From Micromonospora gifhornensis (GTDB lineage: Bacteria; Actinomycetota; Actinomycetes; Mycobacteriales; Micromonosporaceae), in NCBI RefSeq assembly GCF_016863515.1, contig NZ_BOPA01000002.1:124001-188000 (forward strand): a stretch of DNA of 64,000 bases, given 5' to 3'. Position numbers and translations under genes: made by a program. Under the pieces are notes generated by a model that was not told the origin of the DNA, ran no database searches, and saw only the letters and a program-made list of their open reading frames with translations. Positions 36,904 through 44,931 of this stretch are shown piece after piece. Position 1 is the first letter of the stretch. Each line of letters starts with the position of its first letter.

Positions 36904-37665
36904 TCAGCGCAGCGCCCGCCACAGCAGGTACAACCCGATCGTGGTGCCGAAGACCACGATGATCGCCTTCAGCAGCTTCGACGGCAGCCGACGGACCAGC
37001 CGGGCGCCCGCGTACCCGCCGACAAGCGTGGCCGGCGCCAGCAGCGCCACCCCGGCCCAGTTCACCGGCCCGGCGAGCGCGAACACGGCCACCGTGGTCA
37101 GGCCGATGATCGCGGAGAGCAGGTTCTTGATCGCGCTCACCCGGGCCAACGTGGCGTCCAACACCAGGGCCAACGCGGCGACCAGCATCACCCCGACGGC
37201 CGCGCCGAAATAGCCGCCGTACACCGAGGCCAACGCCACCACGACCTGGATCGTCAGACCCCGCCGCCGGGTCGGCACATCACGCGGATGCCCCACCAGC
37301 CGCCGCAGCGGATCCTGAAACGCCAGTAGTGCCGTCGCCCCGAGCACCAGAAACGGTACGACCACCTCGAACGCCCGTGGCGGAGTGACAAGCAGCAGCC
37401 CCGCACCGACCAGCGCGCCGACGATCGTCGTCGGCACCAGCGTGACCAGCAGCCGCCCCCGAGGCAGATCCATCCAACTGCCCGCCACGGCCGCGCCGTA
37501 CCCCGGGAACACCGACACCGAGTTGGTCACGTTCGCCGGCACCGGCGGCAACCCCACCGCCAGCAGCGCCGGAAACGTGATCAGCGAACCACCCCCGGCC
37601 ACCGCGTTGACCGTACCGGCGGCCAGACCGGCCGCGAGCAGCAACGCGGCGTTCGCAAGATCCAT
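36904..37665 (-). CDS. TauE/SafE family membrane transporter
   Basis: 253 residues with 7-8 hydrophobic segments. The first repeat NAVAGGGSLITFPALLAVGL and the matching second-half segment (GGYFGAAVGVMLVAALALVL) are the signature of the TauE/SafE (DUF81) family, which exports sulfite, sulfonates or organic anions. The substrate is unknown and no sulfur genes are adjacent. Convergent with the RNase H operon. Confidence 0.9.
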   Translation of the reverse strand: MDLANAALLLAAGLAAGTVNAVAGGGSLITFPALLAVGLPPVPANVTNSVSVFPGYGAAVAGSWMDLPRGRLLVTLVPTTIVGALVGAGLLLVTPPRAFEVVVPFLVLGATALLAFQDPLRRLVGHPRDVPTRRRGLTIQVVVALASVYGGYFGAAVGVMLVAALALVLDATLARVSAIKNLLSAIIGLTTVAVFALAGPVNWAGVALLAPATLVGGYAGARLVRRLPSKLLKAIIVVFGTTIGLYLLWRALR

Positions 37666-37797
37666 ACTCGCCGAGGCTAGTCGGCCCGGTCTGCGACAGC
37701 GAGCCCACCGGCATTATCTGACCTGGTGGTGGCCTGCTGGTCATCGTCGCTGCCGGGTGCGCACAGCCGTGGCAATAAGTCGCCCGGCCGGTGTCGT

Positions 37798-37803
37798 TAG
37801 GAT
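37798..37803 (+). promoter_or_regulatory. Probable -10 box of rnpB
   Basis: TAGGAT ends 8 bases before the predicted 5' end of RNase P RNA, the spacing expected for a sigma-70-type -10 element. No good -35 box is visible at 16-18 bp upstream. Confidence 0.5.
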
Positions 37804-37811
37804 GTGTGCGC

Positions 37812-38235
<424 letters not shown>

Positions 38236-38441
38236 GCCAACCCGCCGAGAGCCGCGATCAAGGCTCTGGCCTGGTTCTGAGTCTGGGCGTCGATGGTCGT
38301 CCTTGGTCAGCTTTGTGGGCGTTTGACGGTCTGGCGACGGCCTGATCTTGAACTGCGGGAGCGTCAGCCTGGAAGAGCCAGTTGTAGAGACCACGAACGC
38401 CCCGCGTCGGCGATTTGCTGCTGGCTCGTATCCTGCGGGCG

Positions 38442-38945
38442 ATGCCCGCCGATTCGCTCAGCTCGCGCCCACCGGTCAGGCCAGCGCTCCGTACGTTCAT
38501 CACCGCACTGTTGGTGTTCGGCGTGGTAGTGCCATCCATCATCATCCGTGAGCTGATCGAGGGTGTGATGGGCAGTGGCCCGTTCGCGGACCTCGGCTGG
38601 ATCGCAGTTCCGATGGCGGCCACAGCCTGGCTTGCGCCGCGTGCCTCCTATCGTCGCCGCGACGCACTGTGGTGGCTCGCCGGCGGGTTCGGCCTTTACA
38701 TCTTTGTGGTGATCGCTTGGCGGGTGGCCTTCCTGCCTTACCGCGACTGGCCACCTCGACCCGATGAGGCATCTCGAATCCGCTGGCTGCGTGACAGGCA
38801 ACAGGCCGGGTTGTGGTACCTGTCCGGGGGCGTCTCTGAGGAGGGTCGGGGCTCGAGGCGGAGCCCTGAAATGGAGGGGTCGCTAAGCGATGACCTGATA
38901 GCGGGCAAGCATCGACATGATGGTTTCGATGCGGGCTTTCAGTAG
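38442..38945 (+). CDS. Hypothetical membrane protein, 3' end possibly altered
   Basis: 167 residues from ATG 38442. Three hydrophobic segments are visible (FITALLVFGVVVPSIII; LGWIAVPMAATAWLAP; WWLAGGFGLYIFVVIAWRV). The part up to LRDRQQAGLWYLSGG looks protein-like. The last 40 residues (EEGRGSRRSPEMEGSLSDDL and on) run antisense through a hairpin and the 3' end of the opposite gene, so the natural stop was probably lost by rearrangement. No family recognised; codon use is less biased than in the backbone genes. Confidence 0.5.
   Translation: MPADSLSSRPPVRPALRTFITALLVFGVVVPSIIIRELIEGVMGSGPFADLGWIAVPMAATAWLAPRASYRRRDALWWLAGGFGLYIFVVIAWRVAFLPYRDWPPRPDEASRIRWLRDRQQAGLWYLSGGVSEEGRGSRRSPEMEGSLSDDLIAGKHRHDGFDAGFQ
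38848..38867. terminator. Hairpin downstream of the frameshifted gene
   Basis: GGGGCTC-GAGGCG-GAGCCCT, a 7-bp stem with one G-T pair and a 6-base loop, 16 bp past the stop codon of the minus-strand gene. It fits that gene's terminator and lies inside the dubious tail of the opposite frame. Confidence 0.5.
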
Positions 38946-39251
38946 TTCGTCAGGGGCGTGATGAACCTGAACCGTCGTGATGAGGGAGCCGGAATCGTTC
39001 GCCAGTTTCAGCCGGAGCGTGGCGGTCGCCCCGATGAGTGGGTAGTCGTACCACCCGTGCGGGTCGTCGGCGTCGGTGCTGCTCAGCCCGGTTTCGATGG
39101 CGTCCCAGTCCCAGCCGTCGGCCTCGTAATCGACCAGGGCTGCCAGTGACTCGACCAGTGGGCGGACGTTCGCGGTGAGGACCCAACTGTGGGTGCTGTA
39201 GACGCACTCGCCTGAACGCTGTCGCTCATGCGCCTCAGGGTAGAGGGATGC
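38883..39251 (-). pseudogene. Hypothetical protein gene without a start codon, probably frameshifted
   Basis: The minus strand has a clean coding frame of about 120 codons ending YQVIA-stop at 38883. It reads, in pieces, YSTHSWVLTANVRPLVESLA, DYEADGWDWDAIETGLSSTD, DPHGWYDYPLIGATATLRLK and DELLKARIETIMSMLARYQV, with normal actinomycete codons. No ATG, GTG or TTG occurs in this frame before the upstream TGA at 39254-39252, apart from two ATGs close to the end. A good ATG with CTGAGG before it exists at 39229 but in the next frame, so a single-base loss near 39220 would explain the break. No family recognised. Confidence 0.6.
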
Positions 39252-39322
39252 TCAGCGGCTGGGCTGGGTCCTCGTCGGCGACGGGTGAGGTTCGGAAGCG
39301 CTGTACGCCAGCCGAGCAGGAC

Positions 39323-40009
39323 CTACGGAGCCAGACCAGGTGCGAAGACGGAACGAAGGTCCTGCTCGCCGGCGCAGGAAGCCTCAGCTGCGGCAGCGTC
39401 GGCCGCGACCTCGACGAGACAGGCGACCCACTGCAGATCCCGTGTCCGGGAATGGGCCACCGGATCGTCCTGCCAAAGGCCGGGTCGGAGGCGTGCGCGG
39501 AGCGATTCGACGGCGGTGGCCAGGAGTTGCCGTTGAGCAGGCGTCAACGGGCCGCCCGCAGCCACACACGCCTTGACGCACACGTCCACCTGCTTCGCGA
39601 CCGGGTCGAACGGTGCCAGCAGGGCGGGAAGTTGGTCGATTTGTCGGAACCTCAGGGCGTGCAGTGCCGCTTCCCGGGGAGCGCCGTACCAGTGTCCGTG
39701 AAGTTGGTGGGGATTCTGGTCGTCCGGATGCGGGCTTCGATGGCCACGGCGCTTCGCCGCCCTGCGCGTTGCGGCGTAGCGACGGAAATCGGTGCATCGC
39801 TGGTCCTTGCTCATGGACAGGATGTCGAGTGCGTGGAGCAGGGCCGCCTCCTCACGGCGGAACGGCCCGGCCAGCTGCTCGAGAAAGCTCAGTGTCGCCT
39901 GGAAGCCGATCGGTCGGTACAGCTGCACGCAGGAGCGCAACGCCGACACCCGTTGCTGGTACGGCAGGGCTGGATCACGCACCCGCCGGGCGTAGGCGCT
40001 GAAACTCAC
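39323..40009 (-). CDS. Hypothetical protein of unknown family
   Basis: 228 residues if it starts at the GTG at about 40009 (reads MSFSAYARRVRDPALPYQQR). The frame stays open upstream to 40204 but that part looks non-coding. No ribosome site is clear. Mostly helical, with no membrane segment; contains RREEAALLHALDILSMSKDQ, a basic stretch RRYAATRRAAKRRGHRSPHP, and several cysteines in the second half. Codon use is more even than in the core genes, suggesting acquisition. I cannot name a function. Confidence 0.6.
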   Translation of the reverse strand: MSFSAYARRVRDPALPYQQRVSALRSCVQLYRPIGFQATLSFLEQLAGPFRREEAALLHALDILSMSKDQRCTDFRRYAATRRAAKRRGHRSPHPDDQNPHQLHGHWYGAPREAALHALRFRQIDQLPALLAPFDPVAKQVDVCVKACVAAGGPLTPAQRQLLATAVESLRARLRPGLWQDDPVAHSRTRDLQWVACLVEVAADAAAAEASCAGEQDLRSVFAPGLAP

Positions 40010-40074
40010 GCCGACGAGGCTAGGGCCTGTCACACGCAGCGCGTCGATCGGTGGTGTGGGGGTGAGGGCAGCAG

Positions 40075-40179
40075 CTACCCGAACTCGTGGATGACCTCGA
40101 TCTGTCCGACGATGTGGCTGTTGAACTCGTCCAGCTCCTCGGCGGGCACCCACAGCTCCAGGGTGGTGTCGCCATCGAG
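40075..40179 (-). pseudogene. C-terminal remnant of a protein gene
   Basis: An in-frame stop at 40182-40180 is followed on the minus strand by 34 codons reading LDGDTTLELWVPAEELDEF and NSHIVGQIEVIHEFG, then TAG. The sequence looks like a genuine protein C-terminus with good codons but has no start and is too short to stand alone. The parent family is not identified with certainty. It is evidence of gene decay in this segment. Confidence 0.5.
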
Positions 40180-40239
40180 TCAGCCACGACGGACACCACC
40201 GCATTCACCGTGGCAGCGGGCGAGCAACCGGCCCGCCGA

Positions 40240-40680
40240 TCAGTGCGGGGTGGCCTCGTGACCGGCCAGGCCATGGGTACGGCGACGCTGCTTCATCTCC
40301 GCCTCGTAGATGTGCCGCCGGCCGTCGGCCAGGGTGTCCCGGGCGTACCGTTCGATCTCCTGGAATGCGGCGTAGTAGCCGTCGTCGAACTCTTCCATGA
40401 TCTGGAAGGTCCAGCGGCCGGGTAGCACGTTGCGGCCGAGCAGTTCGTGCTCGACCCGGTCGGCGACGGTGTCGTGTCCCGCCTCGCGCAGGAGCGTCAC
40501 CACCCGGTCCAGGGTCAGGTCGGCACCCCCGATGAGTTGGTGCGCCGAGTAGAGATGTCCGCGTACGCGGTGGATGGTTTCCAGGGCTTTGCTCAGCTCA
40601 CCCAACGCCTCGACCGTGGTGTCGTCGACGCCGGTCGGGCGGGAGTGCACGTCGTCCACCGATCTGTTGTCAGCTGCCAT
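40240..40680 (-). CDS. Conserved actinobacterial hypothetical protein
   Basis: 146 residues from ATG 40680. Helical and charged: ELSKALETIHRVRGHLYSAH in the first half, then the well-conserved-looking ELLGRNVLPGRWTFQIMEEF DDGYYAAF (two parts) and the basic tail YEAEMKQRRRTHGLAGHE. I have the impression of similar proteins in many actinomycetes, but know of no function. It is divergent from the TIR-fusion gene with 200 bp between the starts. Confidence 0.75.
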   Translation of the reverse strand: MAADNRSVDDVHSRPTGVDDTTVEALGELSKALETIHRVRGHLYSAHQLIGGADLTLDRVVTLLREAGHDTVADRVEHELLGRNVLPGRWTFQIMEEFDDGYYAAFQEIERYARDTLADGRRHIYEAEMKQRRRTHGLAGHEATPH

Positions 40681-40880
40681 GGCCGCTCAGTACCCAGGCT
40701 CGCGGCCACCACGCACAATGCCTCACCTGGGGCGATCCGTTCGGCGCCCAGTTGACGATTCACGGTTCTTGTCGAGGTCCTTATAGTCGAGGCGGGTGCA
40801 AGGCGACGTCATGTTGTCTCGCAGTGTCGGGGACGACGGTCGCCGTGGCCGCAGGTGGACGACCGATCGAGGGAGCCCCG
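40681..40880. promoter_or_regulatory. Divergent promoter region of the TIR-fusion gene
   Basis: TATAGT at 40782-40787 is a good -10 hexamer for the plus strand; TTGACG at 40752-40757 is a good -35 but 24 bp away, too far for a standard promoter, so the pair is uncertain. GGGAG at 40871-40875 is the ribosome site for the ATG at 40881. Confidence 0.4.
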
Positions 40881-42713
40881 ATGAGTTTCGTATTCGTAGC
40901 TTCCTCGGTCGAGGGGAAGCCCTATGCGGAGGTGGTCGCGCGTCTTATCGCGGGGCATGGTGGTCGACCGTTGCTCTGGTGGAGCCAAACCGCATTTCCG
41001 GTCGGTGCCACCCTGGTAGAGTCCCTGTTTGAGATCAGTAGCAGAGTGGACAGCGCGATAATCGTGATGACCCCGGACGACGAGACCCTCCGCAGAGGCG
41101 TCAAATCCTACAGTCCGGGTCAGAATGTTTTGCTTGAGTACGGTTTGTTTGCCGGGCGCCTGGGTCGATCACGTGTCGCGGTCGTCACCATCGGTGATCC
41201 AAGGATGCCCTCCGATCTGGAAGGTGTCCACCATGTGCGTCTGCCTCCGCTGCCGCCGGATTCGGACGTGGAATCGTACTCGGCAATTGAGGCCGCACCC
41301 CGGATCATTCCCTGGTTACAGGCCCTGGACGCCGGCAGCAGTGACGGCATGAGGATCGCCAGCCTGGTCAGCCGACTGGCGCCGGGCGCGAAGCCCGCGC
41401 ACCGGATCCGGATCAAGAGCCGGATCCTGTGCGAGCAGGTGGACCCGGACGACTTTCCCCGGTTGACCGCCGAGCATCTCGAGCATCTCCTGCTCAAGTA
41501 CACGTACCGCCCGGACGACCATCAGGAGGTCGGCTACTCGAAGCGGACGAACGTGTCGGCGTACCTCGATCTTTCCGGTCTGCCGGCCGGCTCGCCCGAC
41601 GAGCGGGATCTTGCTGGGCATCTGGCCCGGTACGTGGCCGAGTTGATCTCGGATGGCGGTCTGCGGCCGACGGTGATCGCCATCTCGAAACTCGCCTCCC
41701 AGGGGTTGCTGCGGACTGCGGCCCAGCGGTTGTCGATCCCACTGATCATGGTCAGTCCGTACGGCCCGAACGCCGACGCCCCGATCGAGGGCTTCTTCGA
41801 ACCGGGGGACAGGGCGATCCTGCTGCACGATGTCGCGCTCAGTGGCCAGCATCTGGTCGACTGCATCGTCACGCTACGATCCCACGGGCTTGCGGCGAAC
41901 GATCTGGTCACCCTGACCCGACATCGTTCGGCCGACGGCAGTCTGCCGGCACTCATGCGAGAAAATCGGATAAACGTGCACTGTGCCTCTTTGCTCCTGC
42001 CCGAAAAGGGCAGGGTCCTGTCGGGAATGCCGAGCGTCGACAATGACTCACCGGCAGTGATTCCCTGTGTTCTCTGTGATGTCATCCAGAACAAGGACGG
42101 CGTACCGGTCCGGGCGATGTTCGATCGCGACGAGTTGCCGACCGAGATCCTCCGGGAAACCCAGAACTTCGCGCTGATCGCAGATGTCGCGCCGCTGATG
42201 CCGGGCCATGCGTTGCTGGTGTCGAAACGCCACGCCATCTCGATGTCGAAGTGCTCGCCGCAGGAGCTTGCCGAACTCGACGTGTTCCGGCGGGAAGCCG
42301 TGGAGATACTCGCCGCCGCCTACTCACGTGACGTCGTCGCCTTCGAACATGGTTTGTGCAACCGGTCGAAGATGGCCAACTGCGGCATCGACCACGCCCA
42401 CATGCATCTCGTCCCGCTGGGGTTCTCGCTGCTGCCGATGCTCACCCAGGATTTCGCGCCCAGACAACTGCCGTCGCTCGAGTCGCTGCCGGAGGCCGCC
42501 GCCCGGCGGGACGAATACCTGCTGCTCATCGAAGACGCCGACGTGGTCCAGCTGGTCTTCACGGAGACTCCGACGCGGCAGTACTTCCGTCGGGTGGTGT
42601 CCGCGATCACCGGGCGCGACGTGTGGAACTGGAACGACGAGGTCCTGCTGCGGGAGAACCGGGAGGCGCGCGACTGGATCCTCGGCGTCCACCAGGTCTT
42701 CAACGGCTCCTGA
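40881..42713 (+). CDS. TIR-like / phosphoribosyltransferase / HIT three-domain fusion
   Basis: 610 residues; ATG 40881 has GGGAG 5 bases upstream. Residues 1-150 match the CAP12/PCTIR-type TIR-like domain: FVFVASSVEG, VDSAIIVMTPDDETLRRG, and NVLLEYGLFAGRLGRSR with the candidate catalytic Glu86. Residues about 190-380 contain a type I phosphoribosyltransferase PRPP loop, RAILLHDVALSGQHLVD (311-327). Residues about 390-530 form a HIT domain: CVLCD, GHALLVSKRHAISMSKCSPQ, and the histidine triad in IDHAHMHLVP (His505, 507, 509). The family facts point to NAD or nucleotide chemistry; an immune role is inference. The start of the gene is visibly less GC-rich than the backbone. Confidence 0.8.
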   Translation: MSFVFVASSVEGKPYAEVVARLIAGHGGRPLLWWSQTAFPVGATLVESLFEISSRVDSAIIVMTPDDETLRRGVKSYSPGQNVLLEYGLFAGRLGRSRVAVVTIGDPRMPSDLEGVHHVRLPPLPPDSDVESYSAIEAAPRIIPWLQALDAGSSDGMRIASLVSRLAPGAKPAHRIRIKSRILCEQVDPDDFPRLTAEHLEHLLLKYTYRPDDHQEVGYSKRTNVSAYLDLSGLPAGSPDERDLAGHLARYVAELISDGGLRPTVIAISKLASQGLLRTAAQRLSIPLIMVSPYGPNADAPIEGFFEPGDRAILLHDVALSGQHLVDCIVTLRSHGLAANDLVTLTRHRSADGSLPALMRENRINVHCASLLLPEKGRVLSGMPSVDNDSPAVIPCVLCDVIQNKDGVPVRAMFDRDELPTEILRETQNFALIADVAPLMPGHALLVSKRHAISMSKCSPQELAELDVFRREAVEILAAAYSRDVVAFEHGLCNRSKMANCGIDHAHMHLVPLGFSLLPMLTQDFAPRQLPSLESLPEAAARRDEYLLLIEDADVVQLVFTETPTRQYFRRVVSAITGRDVWNWNDEVLLRENREARDWILGVHQVFNGS

Positions 42714-42736
42714 ACGGCACCGCCCCGGCAAGGGGC

Positions 42737-42809
42737 GAGCGCACCGCCGTCGCGTAGCGAGGAACACGCAGGCGGGGAGCCGCGTGGCGTACGCGATGGC
42801 GGTGCGCTC
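42737..42809. terminator. 20-bp inverted repeat between convergent genes
   Basis: GAGCGCACCGCCGTCGCGTA at 42737-42756 and its reverse complement, with one mismatch, at 42790-42809. It separates the TIR-fusion gene (plus) from the roadblock genes (minus) and probably stops both. It also marks the right edge of the accessory segment. Confidence 0.65.
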
Positions 42810-42812
42810 GGG

Positions 42813-43295
42813 TCAGCGGGTGCCGACTGCCGGGGCGAGCAGCGTGGCGAGGCGGTCGGCGACCGGTGGGGCGTGCAGGTGCAGTCGGGCCACGTTTATC
42901 GTGTCGGTGCCGACCACGGAGAGCAGGGCGTGCGCGCCCACCGCGTACACGGCGAAGTAGCCGCCGTCGTTGCGGACGGTGGACTGACGGAAGGCGCCCT
43001 GGCCGAGTCGGTGGCTGACCTGGCGGCCGAGGCCGAAGGCCGTCGCCGCCATCGCGGCCAGGTCGTCCGGGTTCAGCGGGGCCGGCAGGTCGTGGGCGAT
43101 GCGCAGGCCGTCCACGCCGCCGAGGACGCTGCCCTGTACGCCGGGGATCTGCAGGCGTAGCTCGGTCAGCTCGGTCCCGATGGCCGGGTACGGCAGGGAC
43201 GGGTTGCCGGCCAGCGACGGCGGGAGCCTGGGTGGGGGAGGCCCGGCGGGGGGCACGGCGGTGCGGCGGGGCAGCATGGTGTCTCGGTCGCTCAC
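42813..43295 (-). CDS. Roadblock/LC7 domain protein, second of a pair
   Basis: 160 residues from a GTG overlapping the upstream stop (GTGA). A Pro-rich N-terminus (PPAGPPPPRLPPSLAG) precedes a roadblock-like alpha/beta domain: LRLQIPGVQGSVLGGVDGLR, AAMAATAFGLGRQVSHRLGQ and GYFAVYAVGAHALLSVVGTD. Roadblock proteins bind or activate small Ras-like GTPases. No GTPase, histidine kinase or DUF742 gene is adjacent, so this is not a complete conservon. Confidence 0.8.
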   Translation of the reverse strand: MSDRDTMLPRRTAVPPAGPPPPRLPPSLAGNPSLPYPAIGTELTELRLQIPGVQGSVLGGVDGLRIAHDLPAPLNPDDLAAMAATAFGLGRQVSHRLGQGAFRQSTVRNDGGYFAVYAVGAHALLSVVGTDTINVARLHLHAPPVADRLATLLAPAVGTR

Positions 43296-43663
43296 AGTTC
43301 CAGCTGCTCCTCGATGGTACGCAGCTGGTGCCGGGCGAGCGCCAGGTTGGACCGGGCCTTGCTGAGCATCAGGTAGAGGAACAGACCCTTGCCGGTGGGG
43401 CCGGTCAGCGGCCGGATGATGTGGTACTGCCCGCCCAGGGTGATCAGCATGTCCTCGATGTCGTCGTTGAGCTTGAGCATCTCGATGGTGCGCATCTTGG
43501 CGCGGACCACGTCGGTGTTGCCGGCCGCCGCGACGGTCAGGTCGATCTCCGGGGTTCCGCCGGCCACGCCGAGCGTCATTCCGCTGGTGTAGTCGACGAG
43601 CGCGACGCCGATCGCACCGTCGATGCTCATGGCGTCCTTGAGTGCGGTGTCGAGGTTGGCCAC
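43292..43663 (-). CDS. Roadblock/LC7 domain protein, first of a pair
   Basis: 123 residues from a GTG with GGAGGA 6 bases upstream; the frame extends to 43747 without a ribosome site. ANLDTALKDAMSIDGAIGVA, then LVDYTSGMTLGVAGG and the C-terminal helix ARSNLALARHQLRTIEEQLE fit the roadblock/LC7 fold. It overlaps the next roadblock gene by 4 bp, so the two are probably made in equal amounts and form a heterodimer. Confidence 0.85.
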   Translation of the reverse strand: MANLDTALKDAMSIDGAIGVALVDYTSGMTLGVAGGTPEIDLTVAAAGNTDVVRAKMRTIEMLKLNDDIEDMLITLGGQYHIIRPLTGPTGKGLFLYLMLSKARSNLALARHQLRTIEEQLEL

Positions 43664-44048
43664 GGTTCCTCCAGGTCCGACTGACGCGGCTACCCACGCC
43701 AGCGCAAGGTCTTCCGAAAGATTGATCTCGACGAAGAAATCTCGCACGAGAGTGGCACACGTTTCGTCGTGGCTGCACCCCGAGCAGCGTGAACGGACTG
43801 AGCGGGCGACCCGGGTTGGCCGCCGGGCCGAGGGAGATCGACGCTGCGGCGGATGTCTGCTGGCTCACATCGCTGCTACCTACTCCATCCGTGAGCTGGG
43901 ATGTCTGCCAACGATGATCTGCTATCGGACGTCGACAAGTAATCACCGATCGCCCCGGCAGCCGACCCGACCTGACCGGGCACAGCATGTCGGGTCGCCG
44001 GGCCCGACGCGGCCATAGCGTGGATCGCACAAGGGAAGGAGATCCGAG
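43664..44048. other. Intergenic region between divergent roadblock and AraC genes
   Basis: 385 bp. It should hold both promoters. The AraC gene's ribosome site AAGGAGATCC is at the right end. The stretch near 43900-43950 is AT-richer (ACGATGATCTGCTATCGG, AAGTAATCACCGATCG). I see no clear operator or RNA structure. Confidence 0.5.
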
Positions 44049-44915
44049 GTGCTGGAGCGGTTGAACCAGGCGATGGACCACCTCGAACAGCATCTCGATC
44101 GGCCGGTCGAGATCGCCGAACTGGCGCGGATCGCGGTCACGTCGGAGTACCACTTCCGGCGGCTGTTCTCCGCACTGGCCGGCATGCCGCTGTCCGAGTA
44201 CGTGCGCCGCCGGCGACTGACCATGGCAGCGGCGGAGGTGGTCTCGGGGGAACGCACCCTGCTCGACATCGCGATCCGCTGGGGGTACGGCTCGGCCGAG
44301 GCGTTCGCCCGTGCGTTCAAGGCCGTGCACGGCGTCGGTCCGGGCGAGGCCCGGCGTACGAAGAGCCCACTGCACGCCCAGCCCCGGGTGTCCTTCCGAC
44401 TCGTCGTCGAAGGGAGTAGCAGCATGCGATACCGCATCGTCCGCAAGGAGGCGTTTCAACTCGCCGGCCGCAAGGCGCGGGTGCCGCTGGTGCCCGAGGG
44501 CATGAACCCGGCGATCGTCGCCTTCGTCAAGGGCATCGACCCGGCGACCCGGGAACGGATCGAGGCGTTGTCCGACCAGGAGCCGGCGGGGATCGTCAAC
44601 GTCAGCGACGGGCTGACCGGCAACCGCGAGGAGGGCACCGAACTGGACTACTGGTACGGCGTCGTCACCGGTGCCGACGTGCCGGGCGACCTCGACGTGT
44701 TGCCGGTGCCGGCAGGTGACTGGGCGGTGTTCGAGGTGTCCGGGGAGTTCCCCGCCGCCGTGCAGTACCTGTGGCGGGACGTGTTCACCCAGTGGTTCCC
44801 GTCCAACCCGTACCGTTCCCGTCCCGGGCCGGAGATCTCGCGTACCACGGTGTCGGCCGACGGCACCCACGCGGAGGCCGAACTGTGGGTCCCGGTGGAG
44901 CCGGTGCCTGCCTGA
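44049..44915 (+). CDS. AraC-type regulator with GyrI-like effector domain
   Basis: 288 residues, GTG start with AAGGAG upstream. The two AraC helix-turn-helix motifs are at the N-terminus (IAELARIAVTSEYHFRRLFS and LLDIAIRWGYGSAEAFARAF, residues about 20-100). Residues 125-288 form a GyrI-like/AraC_E_bind domain (MRYRIVRKEAFQLAGRKARV; DLDVLPVPAGDWAVFEVSGE) that binds small molecules. Similar proteins act as drug or stress-responsive regulators. The target is not evident; the gene stands alone. Confidence 0.9.
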   Translation: MLERLNQAMDHLEQHLDRPVEIAELARIAVTSEYHFRRLFSALAGMPLSEYVRRRRLTMAAAEVVSGERTLLDIAIRWGYGSAEAFARAFKAVHGVGPGEARRTKSPLHAQPRVSFRLVVEGSSSMRYRIVRKEAFQLAGRKARVPLVPEGMNPAIVAFVKGIDPATRERIEALSDQEPAGIVNVSDGLTGNREEGTELDYWYGVVTGADVPGDLDVLPVPAGDWAVFEVSGEFPAAVQYLWRDVFTQWFPSNPYRSRPGPEISRTTVSADGTHAEAELWVPVEPVPA

Positions 44916-44931
44916 GCCCGATCAGCCGGGA

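Noticed and set aside
38820..38960. Possible insertion sequence end or transposase fragment
   Set aside because: KARIETIMSMLARYQVIA first suggested a transposase C-terminus, but reading upstream gives a non-transposase protein, and no terminal repeats are visible.
39248..40261. A 337-codon plus-strand frame in the accessory segment
   Set aside because: The opposite strand (39323-40009) has the more natural protein; this frame lacks a ribosome site and protein-like composition.
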